Shown here piece by piece: positions 45,954-57,381 of a stretch of DNA of 64,000 nucleotides. Position 1 is the first letter of the stretch. The number at the start of each line of letters is the position of its first letter. Where the stretch lies: contig NC_053040.3 of NCBI RefSeq assembly GCF_002575655.3, forward strand, positions 357,056,267 through 357,120,266. Reading direction: 5' to 3'. Source of the DNA: Aegilops tauschii subsp. strangulata. Lineage: Eukaryota > Streptophyta > Magnoliopsida > Poales > Poaceae. The notes under the pieces were generated by a model. It was not told the DNA's origin, did no database searches, and saw only the letters and a program-made list of their open reading frames with translations. A program made the position numbers and the translations under genes.

Positions 45954-46498
45954 AAACTTCTCCTGCTTAGCGCATTAGCGGCCACATCATCTGGGGCATA
46001 ACGAGATAGCTTACTAAACTCCTCTACATACTGAGCCACAGTACGATTCCCCTGGCGTAAGTTGCGGAACTCACGCTTCTTCATGCTCATAGCTCCAGTT
46101 GAGACATGTGCTGTGCGGAATGCTTCCTGAAACTGATCCCAAGTGACATTGGCTATAGGGAAAGTGGTTGTGTAATTCTCCCACCATGATGCTGCTGGTC
46201 CATCCAATTGATGTGCGGCAAAGCGCACCTTCTCAGCATCTGTGCAACCTACAGTGGTCAAATCCCTCTCAATACGGCGTAGCCAATCATCTGCAACTAT
46301 CGGCTCGGTGCTACTGGAAAACACCGGCGGTTGCAACCTCAGAAAATGGGCTAAGTTGTCAACTGGAGGTGGTGGCGGTGGGTTGTTGTTGTTGTTGCCT
46401 TGGTTCTGAACTAACAATTGCATCAAGGCATTCTGCTGCTGGATCAACTGAGTGAGCTCTGGTGGGAAGGCAAATCCAGTATCACGTCTCGGAGCCAT
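45941..46498 (-). pseudogene. gag N-terminal part of gypsy B
   Basis: Starts ATG at 46498 (PRRDTGFAFPPELTQLI), directly after a CAG. Contains Asn4-Pro6, EPIVADDWLRRIERDL, WWENYTTTFP and EFRNLRQGNRTVAQYVEEF. A small deletion near 45970 shifts the frame (ANALSRRS) and ends it; the true frame continues in the next segment. Confidence 0.9.
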
Positions 46499-46698
46499 CT
46501 GATAGGTTTAAAGGGAAGAGATTTAGAATAGAATGAGGTCTAGTGAGAAAGCACTACCCATATGCACATGAGACAAACACAATCATATCATATCACTCAA
46601 TCAATCAAGCAAGGGCATACAAACGGTCTAGCTATCGTTATAGTGCTCAGACTACTACTATATACATGGGGGAATACCACTAGTCATATGGGGGTCAT
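46499..46698 (-). other. Spacer between the extra ORF and gag in gypsy B
   Basis: 200 bp, no frame, ending on the sense strand in a pyrimidine-rich stretch and TATCAG just before the gag ATG. Confidence 0.5.
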
Positions 46699-47442
46699 CT
46701 AGAAATGTTGATCGGTGGAAGACTCCATGATATCTGCTCCAGCTTCGTCTTCATAATCATCATCACTGCTGTCGGGGTCGGAGTTGGTGTCGTCGATGAT
46801 GATGTAGTCTTCGGAACGAATCTCCTTGGGTTCATCGTCTTCTCCTCCTAGCGCGGGATCTCCCATGAATACTCCGATCTTCTTTATCAGGTCGTCATTC
46901 TTCTCCAATAGTATTGCGATTTCCTCCTCATATCCGTCGCGTATAGACTTAAGTTCCTCTTCTAGCTCCGTGATCCTGGTCATTGCCTTCTTCAAATCCA
47001 TCATGCCTGCGCACATCTGGTTCTCCTGGCGTCGAATGTGCTGGTTTAACTCCTGGATGAAAGCTGCAATGGACCTGTCCTTCCTGGTGCTGATCATCTC
47101 CCATTGCTCATCTCGGCGCCCACATATCTGGTAGATAGTGTCCTTCAACTCCTGTTTGTAGACTTCTCCAATACATCCCATAGTAATGTGGGCTGCCATG
47201 CTCTTGCCTAGATTCCAGGTGGGTGCTTCGAAGGAAAACTCTATGGGCTCAGTGACTAGCGTGAATGTCCTTCCTGGAATATGAACTCGAAGACTCCAAT
47301 ACTCCTCTTCTGGTAAAGTGGCGGTGTAGGTCCCGGTGAAGCTTGGTATTCTGATGTTCAGGTACCTAGTGACCTCCTTCAAGTGTCGTCCAAAGGGTGT
47401 GTCTTCATCCGGTTGTGCAAACTTGTTCCTTGAATCCGCCAT
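46699..47442 (-). CDS. Extra ORF upstream of gag in gypsy B (function unknown)
   Basis: Intact 247-codon frame, the counterpart of 32672-33400. Conserved blocks are DEDTPFGRHLKEVTRYLNI, GRRDEQWEMIST, ELNQHIRRQ, ITELEEELKS and EAGADIMES. The most variable part is just before IIIDDT, where the two copies differ by whole codons. Acidic C-terminus and central coiled-coil propensity as in A. It begins about 90 bp after the PBS, so it would be the first ORF on the genomic RNA. No family recognised; a nucleic-acid or chaperone accessory is conceivable but unsupported. Confidence 0.75.
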   Translation of the reverse strand: MADSRNKFAQPDEDTPFGRHLKEVTRYLNIRIPSFTGTYTATLPEEEYWSLRVHIPGRTFTLVTEPIEFSFEAPTWNLGKSMAAHITMGCIGEVYKQELKDTIYQICGRRDEQWEMISTRKDRSIAAFIQELNQHIRRQENQMCAGMMDLKKAMTRITELEEELKSIRDGYEEEIAILLEKNDDLIKKIGVFMGDPALGGEDDEPKEIRSEDYIIIDDTNSDPDSSDDDYEDEAGADIMESSTDQHF

Positions 47443-47530
47443 CCTAAAGAGTGGAAAATGGAGAGAAGTCAGAAGTGAGTAGAGAAGAGTGACCTATGGC
47501 TTGTCTTAGTGGTCGTGTCCTACAGTCAGC

Positions 47531-47546
47531 GTGTGCTCTGATACCA
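47531..47546 (-). other. Primer-binding site of gypsy B
   Basis: TGGTATCAGAGCACAC on the minus strand, three bases from the LTR; initiator tRNA-Met type. Confidence 0.9.
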
Positions 47547-47549
47547 TCT

Positions 47550-50202
47550 TGTAGCGATCCGACCTCAGACGGTCAAATCTCTGTGCATAAGTGTCATCCC
47601 TGGATCGGTAATGCTGACACACACAGTACTCGAAGGATTTATAACAGAGTGCAATCACACACTTATTACATCGAACATCTCAAAAGAGAACTTATTACAA
47701 TAAATATGGCTTAAGGCCATCTAAATAAGATAACAGCAGAAGGCTTGGAAGATAAAGTGAGTCCATCAACTCCAACGGCATAGCTGAGTGCACGACAACG
47801 GCCTAGCGAACCTTACTCATCATCTGAAAAGTCTGCAACATAATACGTTGCAGCCCGAAAACGGGTCAGCACATGAAATATGCTGGCAAAGTAACACGGT
47901 AAAGCAATGAACAAAATAACTGCTATCACTACATGCATATATGGCTGGTGGAGGCTGTAATGGTTAATATGTTTTGCGAAAAGCCAATTTTTCCCTACAA
48001 CAAAGGAATAACTTTTATTTAACTATCATGGTGGTTGAACAACACTGAGAATGGTACCACCCATCTCAATCCCAATTAAGGAAAATAATCATCAACCCAA
48101 CAATTTAATTTTAGAGTGATGAGATACAATAGGATAGTCCAAGTACTAGATAATCAAGACGTCCATAACCGGGGACACGGCTAACCATGATTAGATTGTA
48201 CACTCTGCAGAGGTTTGAGCACTTTTCCCCACAAGACTCGATCTCCTCCGTTGGATTTCTCGCACTACATGGTGTTTGAGAAACGGATGACCGAGACACA
48301 GTCTTTCAAAGACATTAACTCTTTACTCCGGGTGGACCGGTACACCTACTTTCCCCTACATCTGCTAGTCCACCTCTTCAAGAGGTCATGTAGCATACTC
48401 AACTATGCCAGAGCCCATAATGGCTTGTGGCTACACATGGAAGTTTCTAGCATGAAATATCTCACGATCCCTTTGAGCCTGGGTGGCGGACCGTAGGAGG
48501 ATCACACGGTATATCCCCAGAATCACCTAGGACAACACTTGATTCCCCAGGTGCCCAAAACAAGCAATCCACCCAGATGTGTATTAAAGTTGCCACCTTA
48601 AGTTGAATCATTAAATAACAATCTCACATCTGTCATGGATTCACTCACCCAAACCACGTCTACGAGCATAGCATAGCAATAATAGCATAACGTATAAGTA
48701 ACTCCCAAGGTTTGATAATAAACAGGGCAATAGGTTCTACCTCATCATCTACTTCCCAATACCCACAAGTTAATCACATCCTAATCATGCAGTGTTTGAG
48801 GATTGGAACTAATGCATAAAAATTGGGTATGAAAAGAGTATGGTCAATGTGTTACTTGCCTTGCTGACGATCTACAAAACCTAGAGACTCGCAGTAGCAC
48901 GCTTTGCACTCCGGGAATTCTATCGCAAACAAACAATAGCATACATAAGCAATCAATCAAAGATGCACGGGTAAATCTCAAATAAGGAGATCTAACCAGA
49001 AAGTTCAACTGAAGAACTTCGGTTTGCTAAAGGAATCAAATCAAACGGAGCAACGAAACTCAAACTGCGAAAGAAACAAGATCCGATTTCTAATCTGGAC
49101 TAAAGTCAAATTATACAGTACCAAATTCTTGTTCAAGTTGATTAAACAGAAAGAGGAATTCGAGACGAAGATCTAGGCGCTTGAATCGCCTGATTCCGAT
49201 AAATGAGCGAAAAGATAAACTAAAACGAAAATCGGGTCAGAAATGACGATCGAAAATAATCGCGAAAAACCCTGAAAAAAGAAAAATTGAAGAACAGGCT
49301 AACGAACGAATGTTCGCTGTCTGTAACTAACGGGTGAACGGCGTTCGTTAAAATTGAACATACGGACGAACGTCCGCAATTTAACCGAACGGATCTATTT
49401 TTAAAGAAAACAGATCTAGGGTTTCAAAAAAAACCGAACTAACCAAAAAAGCGACGATCAACTCACGAAAACCGTCGGCGGCGGCGGCTACCTCGGCGCC
49501 TGGATCCGGCGGGGCGGGGCGGCGGCTCCGGGCGGCGGCGCGGGCGACGGCGGCGCGCGACGGCGGCAAGTGGCGGCGCGGGCTGGCGGCAAGGGTTCGG
49601 GAGGCGCGGTGCGGCGGCTGGTGGGCTGCGTGGTCCTGGGCCCCCGGCTTATAAAGAGGCCGGCCGGGTTAGTGTCCAGGTCGGACACGGCCCAGTAAGG
49701 CGGTTGCACTTTTTTTTAATATTCCGACGCGTAGAAAAACGAAGAAAAGACATGCTAAACGGACACCAAAAATCCTAAAATAAATTTTCCCCATCCTCTA
49801 AAAATCTACCGGACAAGGTGGACATTTATTTAGGACTCTAATGCAATTTTGAAAAACGCATATTTTCCTAATTCAAATAAAATAGCAATAAAATCCAAAT
49901 AAAACGTTTATTTGTTTTTAATATTTTTCGTCCAATATTTCATTATTTTGGGGAAGTCATATTATCCCCTCTAATATATTTTGATATGAAATATTTTCGG
50001 AGAGAAAAATAATTAAAACAAATGACCCTTGTTTCAATATTTGATAAAATTCAAATATGAAAACGATGAAATCCCCAACTCTCTCCGTGGGTCCTTGAGT
50101 TGCTTAGAATTTCTAGGATCGCAAAGCAAATATGCAAATGAAATATGATATGCATGAATGATCTATGTATAACATTCCAAATTGAAAATTTGGGATGTTA
50201 CA
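47550..50202 (-). repeat. 5' LTR of gypsy B
   Basis: 2,653 bp, partner of 39461-42093. GC-rich block 49475-49700, AACGAAC cluster 49300-49375. Bounded on the right by the CCCGT duplication (50203-50207). Confidence 0.93.
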
Positions 50203-50395
50203 CCCGTTACACCTACAAAGTACTTCTAGTTTCATACTTGTTGTAGGTAAAGCGAACGTTAAGCGTGCGTAGAGTTGTATCGGTGGTCGATAGAACTTGA
50301 GGGAATATTTGTTCTACCTTTAGCTCCTCGTTGGGTTCGACACTCTTACTTATCGAAAGAGGCTACAATTGATCCCCTATACTTGTGGGTTATCA
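50203..50395 (+). repeat. Solo LTR (Athila-type gypsy), right part
   Basis: Continues the LTR after gypsy B and ends CCCCTATACTTGTGGGTTATCA, the mirror of the E and F LTR ends. AATCA follows at 50396-50400 and copia C resumes. Confidence 0.85.
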
Positions 50396-50400
50396 AATCA

Positions 50401-51490
50401 CTTGATGCTTGCGAACCATGCCTCATGGGCAAGATGACTAAGACTTCGTTCTCCGGAACAATGGGGCGAGCCACTGACTTATTGGAAATAATACATACTG
50501 ATGTATGCGGTCCAATGAGTGTTGAGGCTCGTGACGGGTATCGTTATTTTCTGACCTTCACAGATGATTTGAGCAGATATGGGTATATATACTTAATGAA
50601 ACATAAGTCTGAAACATTTGAAAAGTTCAAAGAATTTCAGAGTGAAGTGGAAAATCATCGTAACAAGAAAATAAAGTTTCTATGATCTGATCACAGAGGC
50701 GAATATTTGAGTTACGAGTTTGGTCTTCATTTGAAACAATGTGGAATAATTTCGCAACTCACGCCACCTGGAACACCATAGCGTAATGGTGTGTCTGAAC
50801 GTTGTAACCGTACCTTATTAGATATGGTGCGATCTATGATGTCTCTTACCGATTTACCACTATCGTTTTGGGGTTATGCTTTAGAGACGGCTGCATTCAT
50901 GTTAAATAGGGCACCATCTAAATCCGTTGAGACGACACCATATGAACTGCGGTTTGGCAAGAAACCTAAGCTATCGTTTCTTAAAGTTTGGGGCTGCAAT
51001 GCTTATGTGAAAAAGCTTCAACCTGATAAGCTCAAACCCAAATCGGAGAAGTGCGTCTTCATAGGATACCCAGAAGAAACTATTGGGTACACCTTCTACC
51101 ACAGATCCGAAGGCAAGACATTTGTTGCTAAGATTGGATTCTTTCTAGAGAAAGAGTTTCTCTCGAAAGAAGTGAGTGGGAGGAAAGTAGAACTTGATGA
51201 GGTAGTTGTACCTTCTCTTGAATTGGAAAATGGTTCATCACAGAAATCAGTTCCAGTGATGCCTACACCAATTAGTGAGGAAGTTAATGATGATGATCGT
51301 GAAACTTTAGATCAAGTTACTATCGAACCTCGTAGGTCAACCATAGTACGGTCCGCACCAGAGTGGTACGGTAATCCTGTTCTGGAAGTCATGTTACTAG
51401 ACCATGACGAACATACGAACTATGAGGAAGCGATGATGAACCTAGATTCCACAAAATGGCTCGAGGCCATGAAATCTAAGATCGGATCCA
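50401..51490 (+). pseudogene. Integrase and pol linker of copia C
   Basis: Reads SLDACEPCLMGKMTKT (second half of the zinc module), IIHTDVCGPM (Asp), then TGA at about 50683 where copia 1 has CGA, GEYLSYEF (second Asp region changed to SDHRG), TAG near 50779, NGVSERCNRTLLDM (Glu), and the C-terminal KKLQPDKLKPKSEKCVFIGY. The frame 50791-51495 is open for 234 codons into the start of RT (EEAMMNLDSTKWLEAMKS). At least three stops make it non-functional. Confidence 0.9.
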
Positions 51491-51492
51491 TG

Positions 51493-52985
51493 TAAGAGAA
51501 CAAAGTATGGACTTTGGTTGACTTGCCCGATGATCGGAAAGCCATAGAGAATAACTGGATCTTCAAGAATAAGAGTGACGCTGACGGTAATGTTACTGTC
51601 TAGAAAGCTTGACTTGTTGCAAAAGGCTTTCGACAAGTTCAAGGAGTTGACTACGAGGAGACCTTCTCACCCGTAGTGATGCTTAAGTCTGTCTGAATCA
51701 TGTTAGCAATTGCCGCATTTTATGATTATGAAATTTGGCAAATGGATGTCGAAACTGCATTCCTTAATGGATTTCTTAAAGAAGAGTTGTATATGATGAA
51801 ACCAGAAGGTTTTGTCGAGCCTAAAGGTGCTAACAAGGTGTGCAAGCTCCAGCGATCCATTTATGGACTGGTGCAAGCATCTCGGAGTTGGAATATACGC
51901 TTTGATAGTGTGATCAAAGCATATGGTTTTATACAGACTTTTGGAGAAGCCTGTATTTACAAGAAAGTGAGTAGGAGCTCTGTAGCATTTCTAATATTAT
52001 ATGTGGATGACATATTGTTGATTGAAAATAATATAGAATTTCTGGATAGCATAAAAGGATACTTGAATAAGAATTTTTCAATGAAAGACCTCGGTGAAGC
52101 TGCTTACATATTGGGCATCATGATCTATAGAGATAGATCAAGATGCTTAATTGGACTTTCACATAGCACATACCTTGATAATGTTTTGAAGAAGTTCAAA
52201 ATGGATCAGTCAAAGAAAGGGTTCTTGCCTGTGTTACAAGGTGTGAAGTTGAGTCAGACTCAATGCCCGACCACTGCAGAAGATAGAGAGAAAATGAATG
52301 TCATTCCCTATGCCTCAGCCATAGGTTCTATCATGTATGCAATGCTGTGTACCAGACCTGATGTGTGCCTTGCTATAAGTTTAGCAGGGAGGTACCAAAG
52401 TAATTCAGGAGTGGATCACTGGACAACGGTCAAGAACATCCTGAAATACCTGAAAAGGACCAAGGATATGTTTCTAATTTATGGAGGTGACAAAGAGCTT
52501 GTCGTAAATGGTTACGTTGATGCAAGCTTTGACACTGATCTGGATGACTCTAAGTCACAAACCAGATACATATTTATATTGAATGGTGGAGCTGTCGGTT
52601 GGTGCAGTTCCAAGCAGAGCGTCGTGGCGGGATATACGTGTGAAGCGGAGTACATAGCTGCTTCGGAAGCAGCAAATGAAGGAGTTCATATCCAATCTAG
52701 GTGTAATACCTAGTGCATAGGGTCCAATGAAAATCTTTTGTGACAATACTGGAGCAATTACCTTGGCAAAGGAATCCAGATTTCACAAGAGAACTAAACA
52801 CATCAAGAGACGCTTCAATTCCATCCGCGATCAAGTCAAGGAGGGAGACATAGAGATTTGCAAAATACATACGGATCTGAATATTGCAGACCCGTTGACT
52901 AAGCCTCTTCCACGAGCAAAACATGATCAGCACCAAGACTCCATGGGTGTTAGAATCATTACTGTGTAATCTAGATTATTGACTC
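51493..52985 (+). pseudogene. Reverse transcriptase and RNase H of copia C
   Basis: Early RT has stops near 51493, 51602 and 51611. From 51700 to 52713 it is open for 337 codons: [32 protein letters not shown] (catalytic YVDD), MKDLGEAAYILGI, then RNase H with GYVDASFDTDLDD and CEAEYIAASEAA. A frameshift near 52700 moves the end (IFCDNTGAITLAKE, FHKRTKHIKRRF, NIADPLTKPLPRAKH) to another frame (52727-52969). This is the best preserved copia RT in the window. Confidence 0.92.
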
Positions 52986-52986
52986 T

Positions 52987-53002
52987 AGTGCAAGTGGGAG
53001 AC
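52987..53002 (+). other. Polypurine tract of copia C
   Basis: AGTGCAAGTGGGAGAC immediately before the 3' LTR. Confidence 0.75.
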
Positions 53003-54660
53003 TGAAGGAAATATGCCCTACAGGCAATAATAAAGTTGTTATTTATATTTCCTTATATCATGATAAATGTTTATTATTCATGCTAGAATTGTATTAACCG
53101 GAAACTTAGTACATGCGTGAATACATAGACAGAACAAAGTGTCCCTAGTATGCCTCTACTTGACTAGCTCGTTAATCAAAGATGGTTATGTTTCCTAACC
53201 ATAGACATGTGTTGTCAATTGTTGAACGGGATCACATCATTAGAGAATGATGTGATGGACAAGACCCATCCGTTAGCTTAGCATAATGATCGTTAAGTTT
53301 TATTGCTATTGCTTTCTTCATGACTTATACATATTCCTCTGACTATGAGATTACGCAACTCCCGAATACCGGAGGAACACCTTATGTGCTATCAAACGTC
53401 ACAACGTAACTGGGTGGTTATAAAGATGCTCTATAGATGTCTCCAAAGGTGTTTGTTGGGTTGGCATAGATCAAGATTAGGATTTGTCACTCCAAGTATC
53501 GGAGAGGTATCTCTGGGCCCTCTCGGTAATGCACATCACTATAAGCCTTACAAGCAATGTGACTAATGAGTTAGTTGTGGGATGATGCATTACGGAACGA
53601 GTAAAGAGACTTGCCGGTAACGATATTGAACTAGGTATGAGGATACCGACGATCAAATCTCGGGCAAGTAACATACCGATGACAAAGGGAATAACGTATG
53701 TTGTTATTGCGGTTTGACCGATAAGGATCTTCATAGGATTTGTAGGGACCAATATGAGCATCCAGGTTCCGCTATTGGTTATTGATCGGAGATGTGTCTC
53801 GATCATGTCTACATAGTTCTCGAACCCATAGGGTCCGCATGCTTAATGTTCGATGACGATTTGTATTATGAGTTATGTGTTTTGGTGACTGAAGTTTGTT
53901 TGGAGTTCCGGATGAGATTACGGACATGACGAGGAGTCTCGAATTAGTCAAGAGGTAAATATTGATATATTGGAAGGTGGTATTCGGACATCGGAATGGT
54001 TTTGAGTGGTTCGGGTATTTTACCAGAGTACCGAGGGGTTACCGCAACCCCCCGGGGGAAGTCATAGGCCTCATGGCCCCCCCTTTCCCCCCTTTCCCTC
54101 TCCCTCTCTCACTCCTTCCTTTTTCCCTCCGGTGAAGATAGGAAAAGGGGGGGGTTGAATCCTACTAGGAGTGGAGTCGTAGTAGGACTCCCCCCATGGC
54201 GCACCCCTCTTGGCCGGCCACCTCCTCCTTCCCTCCTTTATATACAGGGGCAGGGGGCACCCCATAGCACATCAATTGTTCTCTTAGCCGTGTGCGGTGC
54301 CCCACTCCATAGTTTACTCCTCCGGTCATAGCATCGTAGTGCCTAGGCGAAGCCCGACGCGGATCACATCATCACGCCGTCGTGCTGACGGAACTCTCCC
54401 TCGACCCTCTGCTGGATCAAGAGTTCGAGGGACGTCATCGAGCTGAACGTGTGCTGAACTCGGAGGTGTCGTACGTTCGGTACTAGATCGGTTGGATCGT
54501 GAAGACATTCGACTACATCAACCGCGTTAACCTAACGCTTCCGCTTTTGGCCTACGAGGGTACGTGGACACACTCTCCCCCTCTCGTCGCTATGCATCTC
54601 CTAGATAGATCTTGCATGATCATACGATTTTTTTGAAATTGCATGCTACGTTCCCCAACC
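53003..54660 (+). repeat. 3' LTR of copia C, with internal deletion
   Basis: Starts TGAAGGAAATATGCCCTAC and ends CTACGTTCCCCAAC(CA); the last two bases could belong to the LTR or to copia D. Compared with the 5' copy about 110 bp are missing at 54076 (the GGGCCATGGG to GGGGGCGGCG stretch). TATATA at 54239-54244, inverted repeat 54160-54170/54177-54187 with one mismatch. Confidence 0.9.
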
Positions 54661-55740
54661 ACTAATTGGTGTAGGTATCACTGGAACTGATTTCTGTGAT
54701 GAACCGTTTTCCAATTCGAGAGAAGGTACAACTACCTCATCAAGTTCTACTTTCCTCCCACTCACTTCTTTCGAGAGAAAATCCTTCTCTAGAAAGGATC
54801 CATTCTTAGCAACAAATGTCTTGCCTTCGGATCTGTGATAGAAGGTGTACCCAATAGTTTCTTTTGGGTATCCTATGAAGACGCACTTCTTCGATTTGGG
54901 TTAGAGCTTATCAGGTTGAAGTCTTTTCACATAAGCATCGCAGCCCCAAACTTTAAGAAACGACAGCTTAGGTTTCTTGCCAAACCACAGTTCATATGGT
55001 GTCATCTCAACGGATTTAGATGGTGCCCTATTTAACGTGAATGCAGCCGTCTCTAAAGCATAACCCGAAAACGATAGTGGTAAATCGGTAAGAGACGTCA
55101 TAGATCGCACCATATCTAATAAAGTACGGTTAGGACGTTCGGACACACCATTACGCTATGGTGTTCCAGGTGGCGTAAGTTGTGAAAGTATTCCACGTTG
55201 TTTGAAATGAAGACCAAACTCATAACTCAAATATTCGCCCCCACGATCAGATCGTAGAAACTTTATTTTCTTGTTACGATGATTTTTCACTTCACTCTGA
55301 AATTCTTTGAACTTTTCAAATGTTTTAGAGTTAGAAGGTCAGAAAATAACGATATCCGCCAAGAGCCTCAATACTCATCGGACCGCATACATCAGTATGT
55401 ATTATTTCCAATAAGTCAGTTGCTCGCTCCATTGTTCCGGAGAATAGAGTCTTAGTCATCTTGCCCATGAGGCATGGTTCACAAGCATCAAATGAGTCAT
55501 AATCAAGTGATTCCAAAAGCCAATCAGCATGGAGTTTCTTCATGCGCTTTACACCAATATGACCTAAATGGCAGTGCCACAAATATTATGGAGTTTCTTC
55601 ATGCGCTTTGCACTATCATCATTAACTTTGCATCATTTGGCTTAAATATTATGAATATGTGTATCACTACGATCGAGATTCAACAAAAATAGAGCACTCA
55701 TCAAGGGTGCATGACCATAAAAGATATTACTCATATAAAT
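54661..55740 (-). pseudogene. Integrase of copia D
   Basis: Minus-strand integrase. 55146-54901 gives SERPNRTLLDMVRSM (catalytic Glu), YALETAAFTLNRAP and FLKVWGCDAYVKRLQPDKL; 55582-55331 gives LGHIGVKRMKKLHAD, CEPCLMGKMTKT and IIHTDVCGPMS (first Asp). Its C-terminal end stops at the copia C 3' LTR. A 22-base stretch at 55529-55550 is copied again at 55588-55609 inside the zinc-module region. Confidence 0.87.
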
Positions 55741-56890
55741 AAAACAACCATTATTCTCTGATTTAAATGATTAACCGTCTCACATCAAACAAGATCCAGA
55801 TATAATGTTCATGCTTAACGCTGGCACCAAATAACAATTATTCACGTCTAAAACTAATCCCGAAGGTAGATGTAGAGGTAGCGTGATGACGGCGATCACA
55901 TCAACCTCGGAACCATTTCTGACATGCATCGTCACCTCATCCTTAGCCAATCTTCGTTTAACCCGTAGCCCCTATTTCGAGTTGGAAATATGAGCAACAG
56001 AACTAGTATAAAATACCCAGGCGCTACTATGAGCATTAGTAAGGTACACATCAATAACATGTATATCAAATATACCTTTCACTTTGCCATCCTTCTTATC
56101 CGCCAAATACTTGGGGCAGTTCCACTTCTAGTGACCAGTCCCTTTGCAGTAGAAGCACTTAGTTTCAGGCTTAGGTCCAGACTTGGGCTTCTTCCCTTGA
56201 GCAACAACTTGCTTGCTATCCTTCTTGAAGTTCGCCTTCTTCCCTTTGCCCTTTTTCTTGAAACTAGTGGTCTTTTTAACCATCAACACTTGATGCTCCT
56301 TCTTGGTTTCTACCTCCGCCAGTCTTAAGCATCACGAAGAGCTCGGGAATTGTCTTTTCCATCCCTGGCATGTTATAGTTCATCATGAAGCGTTTATAGC
56401 TTGGTGGTAGTGATTGAAGAACTCTGTCAGTGACACTATCATCAAGAAGATTAACTCCTAGCTGAGTCAAGTGGTTATGGTACACAGACATTCTGAGTAT
56501 GTGTTCACTGACAGAACTATTCTCCTCCATCTTGCAGCTATAGAACTTGTTGGTGACTTCATATCTCTCAACTCGGGCATTTGCTTGAAATATTAACTTC
56601 AACTCCTAGAACATCTCATATGCTCCATGATTCAAAACGTCTTTGAAGTGCCGATTCTAAGCCGTAAAGCATGGCACACTGAACTATCGAGTAGTCATCA
56701 GCTTTAGCTTGCCAGACGTTCATAACGTTCGCAGTTGCTCCTGCAGCAGGCCTTGCACCTAGTGGTGCTTCCAGGACGTAATTCTTCTATGCAACAATGA
56801 GGATAATCCTCAAGTTATGGACCTAGTCCGTGTAGTTGCTACCATCATCTTTCAACTTAGCTTTCTCTAGGAATGCATTAAAATTCAAGG
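55741..56890 (-). pseudogene. Protease and gag of copia D
   Basis: Minus strand: protease/linker (about 55741-56060), the zinc knuckle near 56130-56165 with TAG replacing the Trp codon that follows the His (copia C has HWKRNC), and gag with a 108-codon frame at 56602-56276 (KFYSCKMEENSSVSEHILRMS, LTQLGVNLLDDSV). The gag start is near 56890 (NFNAFLEKAKLKDDGSNYT). Confidence 0.83.
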
Positions 56891-57381
56891 GAACGGTAGC
56901 ACGGGCCATTGATCTACAACAACATAGATATGCAAAAACTATCAGGACTAAGTTCATGATAAATTAAAGTTCAATTAATCATATTACTTAAGAACTCCCA
57001 CTTAGATAGACATCCCTCTAGTCATCTAAATGATCACGTGATCCATATCAACTAAACCATGTCTGATCATCACGTGAGATGGAGTAGTTTTGAATGGTGA
57101 ACATCTCTATGTTGATCATATCTACTATATGATTCACGTTCGACCTTTTGGTCTGAGTGCTCCGAGGCCATATCTGCATATGCTAGGCTCGTCAGGTTTA
57201 ACCCGAGTATTCTGCATATGAAAAACTGTCTTACACCCGTTGTATGTGAATGTAGAGCTTATCACACCCGATCATCACGTGGTGTCCCAGCATGATGAAC
57301 TGTCGCAACGGTGCATACTCAGGGAGAACACTTATACCTTGAAATTTAGTGAGGGATCATCTTATAATGCTACCGCCGTAC
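56891..57381 (-). other. Leader of copia D, cut by gypsy F
   Basis: Minus-strand leader collinear with 36300-36760 of copia C. It ends at CGTAC (57377-57381), the presumed target site of F. No gene seen. Confidence 0.7.

Larger units (their letters stand above)
39461..50202 (-). mobile_element. Gypsy B: complete Tekay-type chromovirus
   Basis: 10,742 bp, minus strand: 5' LTR 47550-50202, PBS 47531-47546, extra ORF 47442-46699, gag-pol 46498-42106, 3' LTR 39461-42093, duplication CCCGT (39456-39460, 50203-50207). It has the same structure as gypsy A but is clearly diverged in its LTRs, so it is a different copy of the same or a sister family, not a local duplicate. Confidence 0.93.
23407..54660 (+). 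mobile_element. Copia C: BARE/WIS-type element with truncated 5' LTR, split by A and a solo LTR
   Basis: Plus-strand copia in three blocks: 23407-25334, 36294-38122 and 50396-54660. It has a 5' LTR missing its first ~590 bp, PBS at 24572, gag-pol remnants, polypurine tract and complete-ended 3' LTR. Both interruptions are bounded by target duplications (GGTCC, AATCA). Its right edge enters copia D integrase sequence near 54660, so C had inserted into D, a member of the same family. Confidence 0.88.
12653..57381 (-). mobile_element. Copia D: BARE/WIS-type element split by N, C and F
   Basis: Minus-strand copia in three visible blocks: 12653-14523 (3' LTR, polypurine tract, RNase H tail), 23131-23406 (RNase H) and 54660-57381 (integrase, protease, gag, leader). 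N separates the first two (duplication CCGTA). C plus a deletion separate the second and third: the RT region is absent. At 57382 gypsy F interrupts the leader, and D's 5' LTR is outside the window. D itself sits in E's 5' LTR. Confidence 0.85.
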
